DNA of 39,017 nucleotides from assembly GCA_036796255.1 (NCBI GenBank), contig DAIRDH010000030.1, forward strand, positions 1-39,017. The letters run 5' to 3'. The notes beneath the pieces are model-generated. The model saw nothing but the letters and a program-made list of their open reading frames with translations. It was not told the DNA's origin and did no database searches. Source of the stretch: T3Sed10-241 sp036796255. GTDB taxonomy: Bacteria > Bacteroidota > Bacteroidia > Flavobacteriales_D > Cryomorphaceae. Positions 5,740 to 13,011 of the stretch are shown piece by piece (within the stretch, counting starts at the first letter, position 1; each line of letters starts with the position of its first letter). The translations under genes and the position numbers were made by a program.

Positions 5740-6201
5740 CTAAAGCAGCACCTCCACGTTCAGCACGTTCACCAGGTTGCGCTCCAGCTTTACAGCACCG
5801 CGCTGTTCCAGCTTCTTGAGCAGGCGCGATACCACTTCGCGGGCGGTGTTGAGGTCGCGGGCTATCTCCTGGTGCGAAATGTGAAGCTCGGGGCCTTCGG
5901 CTTCTACTTTTCGCTTGAGGTAAAAAGCGAGGCGCTCATCCATNNNNNNNNNNNNNNNNNNNNNNNNNNNNNNNNNNNNNNNNNNNNNNNNNNNNNNNNN
6001 NNNNNNNNNNNNNNNNNNNNNNNNNNNNNNNNNNNNNNNNNNNTCGAGCAACAACATGGTGGAGGTAATGGGCTGTCCGGCGCGCATGAGCACCTCGTCG
6101 GCATTCACTTCCAGCAGCTTCCCTTTGCTTAGCATTTCATCTTTCAAGTCCGGTTCCAATCCTGGAAATCTCGCTTCCAGCAGGCTTTCATTTGTAATCA
6201 T
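5740..6201 (-). CDS. Crp/Fnr-family transcriptional regulator, interrupted by an assembly gap
   Basis: From ATG 6201, 52 residues of an effector-binding domain N-terminus are readable (SLLEARFPGLEPDL through AGQPITSTMLLL), then 100 N, then 67 residues. The second part starts at the end of the dimerisation helix (MDERLAFYLKRK) and includes a Crp-type winged helix-turn-helix (SHQEIARDLNTAREVVSRLL). Family members are usually about 190-230 residues, so roughly 80-100 residues are probably missing and the real gap is likely larger than 100 bases. The frame across the gap means nothing. I see no cysteine cluster for an iron-sulfur centre in the readable parts. Being 217 nt upstream of the dioxygenase gene in the same direction, it is the obvious candidate regulator of the sulfur locus, perhaps sensing persulfide or redox state. 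Confidence 0.88.
   Translation of the reverse strand: MITNESLLEARFPGLEPDLKDEMLSKGKLLEVNADEVLMRAGQPITSTMLLLXXXXXXXXXXXXXXXXXXXXXXXXXXXXXXXXXXMDERLAFYLKRKVEAEGPELHISHQEIARDLNTAREVVSRLLKKLEQRGAVKLERNLVNVLNVEVLL
5944..6043. other. Assembly gap of 100 N
   Basis: Exactly 100 unknown bases, the conventional placeholder for a gap of unknown size, lie inside the Crp/Fnr gene. The true length cannot be read from the sequence. Confidence 0.99.
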
Positions 6202-6222
6202 GGGCAAAATATTATGTGTTTA

Positions 6223-6230
6223 CAAAGATA
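6223..6230 (-). promoter_or_regulatory. -7 promoter element of the Crp/Fnr gene
   Basis: The minus strand reads TATCTTTG, an exact TAnnTTTG, 21 nt upstream of the ATG at 6201. An inverted repeat AAGTG-N10-CACTT (6249-6268) is centred 35.5 nt upstream of its last base and could be an autoregulatory site. Confidence 0.45.
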
Positions 6231-6388
6231 CCATCTTCAAACGCAATGAAGTGCGGGAATGATCACTTGTAATTAGGGCCAAAAAACCTAACTTCGTGCG
6301 CACCACACAACGCTTCAATCAGACGCTGGTTGCTGTGTGAGAAGGTCATAAAGCAATTATTCGAGCAACTCCTTTAAACTACCCCGAC

Positions 6389-6784
6389 TTGTACGCACTT
6401 GCCATCATTATCGACGACGACCCCATATCCATCCTGGTATGTGAGACATTGCTGAAGAAAACCAGTTTTGCCGAGAAGGTCATTTCCTTCAAAAGTGGCG
6501 AAGAAGCCCTTGAATTCTTTCGCGGGCACTACGGTGCAGGCAAGCCAATGCCCGATTACATTTTTTTGGATGTCATCATGCCAGTAATGGACGGATGGGA
6601 CTTTCTAAAAACTTACCAGCTTATGGATACACTTCCTGAGCGCAAACCGCATATATTGATGCTTTCGGCCGCGTTTGACCCGGCCGAGAAGAGCCGTGCT
6701 GCCGAGGCTGAAATGGTACTCGACTTTATTGCCAAGCCCATCACAAAAGACTACTTGTACAGCCTGATCGAATCAAAACCTTGA
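6389..6784 (+). CDS. Single-domain response regulator (receiver domain only)
   Basis: The protein has 131 residues and consists only of a CheY-like receiver domain. It has the acidic pocket IIDDDP (Asp9-11), the phosphorylated Asp61 in FLDVIMPVMDGW, Ser93 in MLSA and Lys116 in IAKPI, so all key residues for phosphotransfer are present. There is no output domain; such proteins act by protein contact or in phosphorelays. The frame has no ATG near its beginning, and the start is taken as the TTG at 6389 because the domain begins right there. No histidine kinase is in the window. It ends 6 nt before xseA, so it is probably co-transcribed with xseA-xseB, though a functional link is not obvious. 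Confidence 0.85.
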   Translation: MYALAIIIDDDPISILVCETLLKKTSFAEKVISFKSGEEALEFFRGHYGAGKPMPDYIFLDVIMPVMDGWDFLKTYQLMDTLPERKPHILMLSAAFDPAEKSRAAEAEMVLDFIAKPITKDYLYSLIESKP

Positions 6785-6790
6785 GCCAAA

Positions 6791-8206
6791 GTGGATACAG
6801 GTGCAGCATTTTCGAATGAGGGAAACCTGCGGCGCAAAATATTCCCGCTGAGCCAGCTCACCACGAGCATTGCTACCCAGCTTGAGCGCAGCTTTGACGG
6901 CAGCTACTGGATCACCGCCGAAGTCAGCAAGCTCAACCACTATCCCCAAAGTGGCCATTGCTTTCCTCAGCTTGTCGAAAAAAGGGATGGCAAGATAGTG
7001 GCTGAGATTCGCGCATTTATCCTCAATACCCGTTACCGGGAAATAGACCGAAACTTCCTGGCAGTAAGTGGTAAACCCCTCGACGAGGGCATGCAAATTC
7101 TGTTCAGGTGCAAGGTGGGCTACCACGCTGTGTACGGACTTTCACTGAGCATTATTGAGGTGGAGCCAAGCTACACCCTGGGTGAGATGGCCCGCATGCG
7201 CCATGAAGCCATGGCAAGGCTGCGCAAGGAAGGCATCCTCAACCTAAACAAATCTTTACAACTTCCGCTGCTATTGCGCAGGCTCGCTGTAATATCCGTT
7301 GACACGAGCAAGGGTTGGCGCGACTTCCGCAATACCCTCGACCAAAGCCCTTATGGTCATTGCATTCACACCCGATTGTTTCCCGCATTGCTGCAAGGCG
7401 ATGCTGCAGTGGAAAGCATCGCGAAGGCACTTCGTACCATCGAGGCAGCGCCTGTAGAATTCGATGCGGTGTGCATCATTCGTGGAGGCGGTGGCGAGGT
7501 GGGCATGGACTGCTATGACCAATATACCCTGGCTGCGGCTGTGTGCACCTATCCCCTGCCTGTGCTTTCGGGCATAGGCCATGCTACCAACCTCACGCTT
7601 GTGGAGCAGGTAGCGTATCGCAACCTCATCACGCCTACTGCACTGGCGGGATTCGTGATGGAGGGCTTTGAAAACTATGAGAGCCGCATAGCACAAGCCA
7701 CAGTGGGCCTGTTTAACATGAAGCGCAGCATGTTGCGCAACCACATCCTGCTGCTGGAGCGCGATACCGAAGCCCTGCACCTTAGTGCCAAGGTGCGGAT
7801 CGCAAATGAGGGCATTACTTTGCAGTCAACTGTTCGCCATTTTGAAGCTTCCGCAAACAGGGCTGTGAGCAAACACAGTTCCGATGTGGAGTTTCGCTAC
7901 CCGGCCAGATTGGCAGAGGCATCGCGTACCATAGTGCGCAATGCGAGGCAACGCCTTACGCGATTGCCAGAGCAAATGAGCCAGGGCGCAAGGGCACTTG
8001 AGAAAAACAAAACGCAGCAACTGGCCTTGATTTCTGAAAAGGTGCGGCTGCTCGATCCTGAGCACACCCTCAAACGGGGCTACAGCATCACCACCCTTGA
8101 GGGAAAACCGGTGACCGATGCTGGCACATTGAAGCCCGGTGACATTGTAAAAACTACTTTTGCCTCGGGCAGCGCTGAAAGCACCATAAAAAACACCAAG
8201 CCATGA
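6791..8206 (+). CDS. xseA: Exodeoxyribonuclease VII large subunit
   Basis: The protein has 471 residues and is predicted to degrade single-stranded DNA as a complex with XseB in the cytoplasm. An N-terminal OB fold (about 15-115, beginning FPLSQLTTSIATQLERSF) is followed by the nuclease domain with CIIRGGGGEVGMDCYDQY and VLSGIGHATNLTLVEQVAY, then a long helical C-terminus. The family signature GhxTDxT reads GHATNLT here, with Asn in the usual Asp position; Bacteroidota homologues commonly have this form. The start is GTG at 6791, six bases after the response regulator stop; no ATG is available nearby. The last codon overlaps xseB as ATGA, which implies translational coupling. Confidence 0.92.
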   Translation: MDTGAAFSNEGNLRRKIFPLSQLTTSIATQLERSFDGSYWITAEVSKLNHYPQSGHCFPQLVEKRDGKIVAEIRAFILNTRYREIDRNFLAVSGKPLDEGMQILFRCKVGYHAVYGLSLSIIEVEPSYTLGEMARMRHEAMARLRKEGILNLNKSLQLPLLLRRLAVISVDTSKGWRDFRNTLDQSPYGHCIHTRLFPALLQGDAAVESIAKALRTIEAAPVEFDAVCIIRGGGGEVGMDCYDQYTLAAAVCTYPLPVLSGIGHATNLTLVEQVAYRNLITPTALAGFVMEGFENYESRIAQATVGLFNMKRSMLRNHILLLERDTEALHLSAKVRIANEGITLQSTVRHFEASANRAVSKHSSDVEFRYPARLAEASRTIVRNARQRLTRLPEQMSQGARALEKNKTQQLALISEKVRLLDPEHTLKRGYSITTLEGKPVTDAGTLKPGDIVKTTFASGSAESTIKNTKP

Positions 8207-8397
8207 GTAAAAAGGCCACTTACGAAGAGCAGATTGAAGAACTGGAAGAGATCATCGCCCAAATCGAGGACGAAAGCATACCAGTGGATGAGCTTGCCGC
8301 CAAGGTAAAGCGCGCTGCGGAGCTGATCCGAAAATGCCGCGCGGTGCTGCAGTCAACCGCCAAGGATGTAGACGACATTCTTCAAGAACTGTCCTGA
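8203..8397 (+). CDS. xseB: Exodeoxyribonuclease VII small subunit
   Basis: The protein has 64 residues, the usual size of XseB, and is largely helical with the typical pattern YEEQIEELEEIIAQIE near the N-terminus and a heptad-rich second half. Several small subunits wrap the helical tail of XseA and are needed for activity. The ATG at 8203 overlaps the xseA stop by four bases, so the two are made in coordinated amounts. The gene is followed one base later by the membrane-protein frame. Confidence 0.92.
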   Translation: MSKKATYEEQIEELEEIIAQIEDESIPVDELAAKVKRAAELIRKCRAVLQSTAKDVDDILQELS

Positions 8398-8398
8398 T

Positions 8399-9400
8399 TT
8401 GAAATTTGCATTGGGCCGCTTCCTTTTGATTACCGAACTGCTTGAAGCCATTCGCAAAAAGGCTCGTTTGCACAGCAATCCAAAGTTACTTCTCCTACTC
8501 GGTATGTTGCTGATCGCCTTGTTTGTGATCAACTACAGCCTTGATCTTGAAGACAGCCACATTGATGCAATCGAACCCTTTTACCTGCGAAGTCTCTCCA
8601 TGTTTGCATTTCATGGCTTGCCTTACCTCGCTGCCTGCGGTATTGTCGCGCTGCTTGGTATACAAAACTCCTGGTTTCGCAGCAAAGGCTTTTGGGTGAG
8701 CTTCGTTTTGGGTTTTGGAATTCTGGCCATTGACAGGTCACTTGATCTCAAGCCTTGGCTTCTGCCGATGCTTGAAGCCACCACCGACGAAGCCATACAG
8801 GTGTGGTTCAAATACCGTGTGGCCACAAAATTTTCCGGCTTCTTTACCGTCATCTTGCCGCTGGTGGTGGTATACGCCCTTGGATCCCGCTTCCGCCCCC
8901 CCGCCGACCGAATCCCCGCGCGGACAGCCTTCGGTTTGCAAATTTCCGGTTTCAAGGTGCGTCCCTACGTCGCCGTGTTGGCCATCGCCGGGGTTCTGGT
9001 TTGCATAGGCGGGCTTTTCGCCGATTTGCAGGCATTCTATCCGCGCTACGCCCGGAGTGGTGGAGAAGTTTTTGCCGCCTCCAGGCAAATACCCGAGTGG
9101 ATAGCCGTCCTGATTTACGAGTTGGCTTATGGTTTCGATTTTCTGGCTACGGAATTCTTTTTCCGCGGCTTTCTGGTATTGGTAATGATGCGCTACCTCG
9201 GTCCCCATGCGCTGCTGCCCATGGCCGTGACTTATGCTGTGCTACATTTTGGAAAGCCCATGACCGAGGCCATCAGCTCCATATTTGGTGGATATATCCT
9301 CGGCGTGCTTGCCATTCACCACAAGAACATTTGGGGTGGTGTGCTCATACACGTTGGCATGGCATGGATGATGGAACTGGTTGGATTTATGTATAAATAA
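8399..9400 (+). CDS. CPBP-family intramembrane metalloprotease-like protein
   Basis: The protein has 333 residues with about eight hydrophobic segments. The CPBP (CAAX protease and bacteriocin-processing, Rce1-like) region lies near the C-terminus: ATEFFFRGFL at about 250-259, a histidine in LHFGKP near 282, and a third motif GVLIHVGMAWMMELVG near 315-330. The usual first motif is EExxxR; here the first Glu is Thr, so the protease may be inactive or use a variant centre. Such proteins reside in the inner membrane. The start is probably TTG at 8399, one base after the xseB stop; the next ATG is 35 residues in, inside the first membrane helix. It completes the xse transcription unit. Confidence 0.8.
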   Translation: MKFALGRFLLITELLEAIRKKARLHSNPKLLLLLGMLLIALFVINYSLDLEDSHIDAIEPFYLRSLSMFAFHGLPYLAACGIVALLGIQNSWFRSKGFWVSFVLGFGILAIDRSLDLKPWLLPMLEATTDEAIQVWFKYRVATKFSGFFTVILPLVVVYALGSRFRPPADRIPARTAFGLQISGFKVRPYVAVLAIAGVLVCIGGLFADLQAFYPRYARSGGEVFAASRQIPEWIAVLIYELAYGFDFLATEFFFRGFLVLVMMRYLGPHALLPMAVTYAVLHFGKPMTEAISSIFGGYILGVLAIHHKNIWGGVLIHVGMAWMMELVGFMYK

Positions 9401-9483
9401 GTCTGGCTCCGTACATCGCACTTTCGATTTCCAGCAAGTGTACAATCCCTTTGGCGCAGTGAAAAGCAGAGCAATGAAGTTTG

Positions 9484-9491
9484 TAGCTTTG
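9484..9491 (+). promoter_or_regulatory. -7 promoter element of the threonine dehydrogenase gene
   Basis: TAGCTTTG is an exact match to TAnnTTTG, 40 nt upstream of the ATG at 9532. No TTG lies at the expected -33 distance. Confidence 0.45.
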
Positions 9492-9531
9492 CAGCGCTTT
9501 ATTTCAAAATGACACCCACAACACATTGCTC

Positions 9532-10488
9532 ATGCCCCACAATATTTTAGTCATTGGCGCCGCTGGCCAAATTGGATCTGAATTGCTGCTCGCACTACGC
9601 GAACTCCATGGTACCGACCGCGTAATAGCGTGTGATGTGCACAATCAGGCCCCGCTCTCCATCTCAGACGGGCCCTATGAGCAAGTGGATGTACTCAACC
9701 CAAAGCGGCTTGCCGAAATTGTGGTCGGCCACAAAACTACCGAGGTGTACCATATGGCGGCACTTCTTTCAGCCACTGCTGAGCAGAACCCATCGCTAGG
9801 CTGGGACCTCAACATGAACGGACTCTCCAATGTGCTTGACCTGGCCCGTGAGGGACATATCAAGCGCATCTTCTGGCCGAGCAGCATTGCAGTATTCGGG
9901 CCCAATACGCCCAAGCACAATACCCCACAACGCACAGTGATGGAGCCCACCACGGTGTACGGCATCACCAAAGTAGCGGGCGAGAGCTGGTGTGAATACT
10001 ACCACCGCCGCTACGGCATCGACATTCGCGGCGTGCGCTACCCTGGCATTATCAGCCATAAAAGTGCCCCCGGCGGCGGTACTACTGACTACGCCGTGCA
10101 CATATTTCACGAAGCCCTTAAGCATGGCAAGTACACCAGCTTTGTAGGTGCCGATGCCGAGCTGCCTATGATGTACATGCCCGATGCCACCAAAGCAGTT
10201 TTGGCTTTGATGGAAGCCCCGGAAGAGAAAATAGGATTGCGCACGAGCTACAATATTGCAGGCTTTTCCTTCACTCCTGAAGTTTTGGCGAAAGCCATAC
10301 AAAAGCACATCCCTGGCTTCAGCATAGACTACAACCCCGACTACCGCGACAAGATAGCCCGCAGCTGGCCATGTAGCCTAGACGACTCCATGGCGCGCGA
10401 GCATTGGGGCTGGCAACCCGACCACAGTATTGACTCTATGGTAGAGGATATGCTTCAAAATTTGCGGAAGCAACTGGCAGTTGTTTAG
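9532..10488 (+). CDS. tdh: L-threonine 3-dehydrogenase, short-chain (epimerase-like) type
   Basis: The protein has 318 residues from ATG 9532. It is an extended short-chain dehydrogenase with the NAD-binding motif GAAGQIG (residues 9-15) and the catalytic pair Tyr143/Lys147 in TVYGITKVAGE. The stretches PSSIAVFGPNTPK and VRYPGIISHKSAPGGGTTD are characteristic of the epimerase-type threonine dehydrogenase found in Bacteroidota, which is unrelated to the zinc enzyme of E. coli. It oxidises threonine to 2-amino-3-oxobutyrate, normally cleaved to glycine and acetyl-CoA by a ligase that is not in this window. Another NAD-dependent epimerase is possible but less likely given these motifs. A TTG six bases upstream is a less likely start. 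Confidence 0.85.
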   Translation: MPHNILVIGAAGQIGSELLLALRELHGTDRVIACDVHNQAPLSISDGPYEQVDVLNPKRLAEIVVGHKTTEVYHMAALLSATAEQNPSLGWDLNMNGLSNVLDLAREGHIKRIFWPSSIAVFGPNTPKHNTPQRTVMEPTTVYGITKVAGESWCEYYHRRYGIDIRGVRYPGIISHKSAPGGGTTDYAVHIFHEALKHGKYTSFVGADAELPMMYMPDATKAVLALMEAPEEKIGLRTSYNIAGFSFTPEVLAKAIQKHIPGFSIDYNPDYRDKIARSWPCSLDDSMAREHWGWQPDHSIDSMVEDMLQNLRKQLAVV

Positions 10489-10540
10489 AAACTTTTGAAA
10501 GCCGGATACGTAAGGTAGGGTCAATTGAGAACCCGAACTT

Positions 10541-11443
10541 ATGCACCCCTTTCGAAACTGTATCACCGTGCTATCGATGTTTGCTGCCTTCCTTGCAAGT
10601 GAATGCGCTTACGCCAAAGCCAACACGGACACCTTAAGCCCGAAAAGCACCAACCTGCTCGACAACAATGGCATGCGGCAGGGTTACTGGAGGATAACAG
10701 GCACTATACTCAATGAGCCGGGCTACCGCAAAGACCAGGTAGCTGAGGAAGGACACTACCTGGACAACAAGCGAAACGGTATTTGGAAAAAATACTATCC
10801 AACTGGTGTGTTACGCAGTGAGATAAATTATGAAAATAACCACCCAAGAGGGCTCTACACCACATATTACGACAATGGTTCCACGGAAGAAACCGGCGAC
10901 TGGCAAGGAAACCGCAACGTGGGTTCATTCAAGCGCTATCACCGAAATGGCGAACTAGCACAAGATTTTTCTTTCAACAACCAAGGAAAACGAGATGGAG
11001 AGCAGCGTTACTATTACCCAAATGGAAAACTGCAAATGAGTGTGGAAGTGGAAAACGGTACGGCCCACGGTATGCTGAAAAATTATGACGTGGACGGAAA
11101 AATTAAAAATGAGAAGCGACTTGTAAATGGCATCGTTGACGAGGAAACGGTAAAAATTTACAAGACTGGCGGAAAACAAAAATTTGAAGAGCCTCAAATG
11201 CCTTTGGAAGAGCTTACGCCTGCTGCCACAGACAAAACCAATATTGTACCATTCAAAGACACGGGATTCAACACCTTGTACAACCGAAATCAACAAATCA
11301 CTCAAGTAGGTGAGTTCAAAAACGGCAACCTGTGGAACGGTAAATGGCACCGCTACGACAGTGATGGCCTGCTCCGAAAAGTGGAGATGTACCGCGAGGG
11401 CCGTTTTGTAGGCTATGGCATCATCGAAGATTCAAGCAAATAA
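10541..11443 (+). CDS. Exported protein with MORN-like (YwqK-type) repeats
   Basis: The protein has 300 residues with an N-terminal signal peptide (about 1-25, ending ECAYA). The body is a run of short repeats of the kind G-x-W-x-x-Y-Y-x-x-G, for example NGIWKKYYPTGVLRSE, RGLYTTYYDNGSTEETG, DGEQRYYYPNGKLQMS and WNGKWHRYDSDGLLRK. These match the MORN_2 / YwqK-type repeats common in Bacteroidota envelope proteins. The repeats suggest a beta-sheet scaffold; the function is unknown. Some database entries call such proteins toxin-antitoxin antitoxins by similarity to YwqK, which I would not assume here, since there is a signal peptide and no toxin neighbour. It lies 52 nt after tdh. Confidence 0.75.
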   Translation: MHPFRNCITVLSMFAAFLASECAYAKANTDTLSPKSTNLLDNNGMRQGYWRITGTILNEPGYRKDQVAEEGHYLDNKRNGIWKKYYPTGVLRSEINYENNHPRGLYTTYYDNGSTEETGDWQGNRNVGSFKRYHRNGELAQDFSFNNQGKRDGEQRYYYPNGKLQMSVEVENGTAHGMLKNYDVDGKIKNEKRLVNGIVDEETVKIYKTGGKQKFEEPQMPLEELTPAATDKTNIVPFKDTGFNTLYNRNQQITQVGEFKNGNLWNGKWHRYDSDGLLRKVEMYREGRFVGYGIIEDSSK

Positions 11444-11444
11444 G

Positions 11445-11452
11445 TAATTTTG
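11445..11452 (+). promoter_or_regulatory. -7 promoter element of cysS
   Basis: TAATTTTG is an exact match to TAnnTTTG, just past the stop of the MORN-like gene and 28 nt upstream of the cysS ATG. Confidence 0.4.
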
Positions 11453-11480
11453 ACGCTGAAACCCCTGCCAAACCGAGTTC

Positions 11481-12953
11481 ATGGATAGCCCATTGAGGAT
11501 TTACAATACGCTCAGCCGCCAAAAAGAAAACTTTCAACCTATCAAGCCCCCTTTCGCAGGGCTCTATGTATGCGGGCCTACCGTGTACAGTGATGTGCAC
11601 CTGGGCAATGTCCGTTCCTTTCTTTCATTCGACATCGTGTTTCGTTACCTCAGCTTTCTGGGGTACAAAGTGCGCTACGTCCGCAACATCACCGATGTAG
11701 GGCACCTCGTAGATGACGCTGACCATGGCGAAGACAAAATCGCCAAGAAGGCACGACTGGAGGCATTGGAGCCTATGGAAATCGTGCAGAAGTACACCAA
11801 TGGTTTTCACGATGTGATGCAGATGTTCAACATTCTGCCCCCTTCTATTGAACCCACCGCAACGGGACACATCATAGAGCAAATCGAAATGGTGAAGCAA
11901 ATCATGGATCAGGGATTTGCTTATGAAGTCGATGGATCGGTGTACTTCGATGTGCGCAAATTCAATGAAAGCCACCCTTACGGAAAATTGTCAGGACGCA
12001 ATATCGACGACCTGCGCTCAAATACCCGCAGCCTCGACGGGCAAGATGCCAAGCGCGATGCCCTCGACTTCGCCATTTGGAAGCGCGCGGAGAAAGGCCA
12101 CCTTATGCGCTGGCCTTCACCCTGGGGTGACGGATTTCCCGGTTGGCACCTCGAGTGCTCCGCAATGAGCACGAAATACCTCGGTCAGGAATTTGACATT
12201 CATGGTGGAGGAATGGACTTGAAATTTCCCCACCACGAATGTGAAATAGCCCAGAATATTGGCGCCACGGGCAAGGCAGGGCCACGCATCTGGATGCATG
12301 GAAACATGCTGACAGTGAACGGCCGGAAAATGGCCAAAAGCGAGGGCAACGGATTCACACCAGAGGAGCTTATCACTGGCAACCACAAATTGCTGGAGCA
12401 GGGCTACTCGCCTATGACCGTGCGCTTCTTTATGTTGCAATGCCATTATGCGAGCACCCTCGATTTCTCAAATGAAGCCCTGCGCGCAGCCGAAAAAGGC
12501 CACCGCCGTATGATGGATGCCATCGCGCTGCTACCTCAAGTGCAAGCCAGCGCAAGCGGCAATGTCGACATGGACAAGCTCGAACAGGCTTGTAAAGATG
12601 CCATGAACGACGATTTCAATACGCCTGTGCTGATGTCGGTGCTTTTTGAGGCGGTTAAAATGGTGAACCAGCTGAAAGCCGGACAGGTCACTGCGACTGA
12701 AGTCGACTTAAAAAAACTGCGCCAACTATTCGACGACTACGCATTTTCTGTATTGGGATTCAAGCACGATGACCAAAGTAGCAACAGCGATAGCAGCCTT
12801 ACCCCGGGCTTGATGGACCTTCTGATCAACTTGCGTAAATCAGCCAAGCTCAACCGTGACTTTACCACCGCCGACCAAATTAGAAAGGAGCTCGCAAGCC
12901 TCGGTATAGAAATCAAAGATACCCCTGAGGGTACAGAGTACAAGATAAACTAA
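11481..12953 (+). CDS. cysS: Cysteine--tRNA ligase
   Basis: The protein has 490 residues, normal length for this class I synthetase, which charges tRNA-Cys with cysteine. The first zinc ligand Cys31 is in YVCGPTVY, followed by the HIGH-type motif HLGN (40-43). The second zinc region reads WHLECSAM, then GGGMDLKFPHHECEIAQ, and the KMSKS loop is KMAKSEGN near 283. A C-terminal DALR-type helical domain and a short tail (ELASLGIEIKDTPEGTEY) complete the protein. It begins with ATG at 11481, 37 nt after the MORN-like gene, and is followed by a possible terminator. Confidence 0.97.
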   Translation: MDSPLRIYNTLSRQKENFQPIKPPFAGLYVCGPTVYSDVHLGNVRSFLSFDIVFRYLSFLGYKVRYVRNITDVGHLVDDADHGEDKIAKKARLEALEPMEIVQKYTNGFHDVMQMFNILPPSIEPTATGHIIEQIEMVKQIMDQGFAYEVDGSVYFDVRKFNESHPYGKLSGRNIDDLRSNTRSLDGQDAKRDALDFAIWKRAEKGHLMRWPSPWGDGFPGWHLECSAMSTKYLGQEFDIHGGGMDLKFPHHECEIAQNIGATGKAGPRIWMHGNMLTVNGRKMAKSEGNGFTPEELITGNHKLLEQGYSPMTVRFFMLQCHYASTLDFSNEALRAAEKGHRRMMDAIALLPQVQASASGNVDMDKLEQACKDAMNDDFNTPVLMSVLFEAVKMVNQLKAGQVTATEVDLKKLRQLFDDYAFSVLGFKHDDQSSNSDSSLTPGLMDLLINLRKSAKLNRDFTTADQIRKELASLGIEIKDTPEGTEYKIN

Positions 12954-12971
12954 GCTCAGGGGCGGCTGAGC
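12954..12971 (+). terminator. Possible weak terminator after cysS
   Basis: GCTCAG (12954-12959) and CTGAGC (12966-12971) form a perfect 6-bp stem directly after the cysS stop. A second small palindrome (AGCACAGTGCT) overlaps its right arm. The following T-run is short (CTTTGCTT), so termination may be partial. Confidence 0.4.
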
Positions 12972-13011
12972 ACAGTGCTTTGCTTATATTCGGGCTCCCA
13001 ATAAGAAGTCC

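Noticed and set aside
6273..6291. Inverted repeat TTAGG/CCTAA near the response regulator
   Set aside because: It has only five weak base pairs with a 9-nt loop and no T-run, so it is likely chance.
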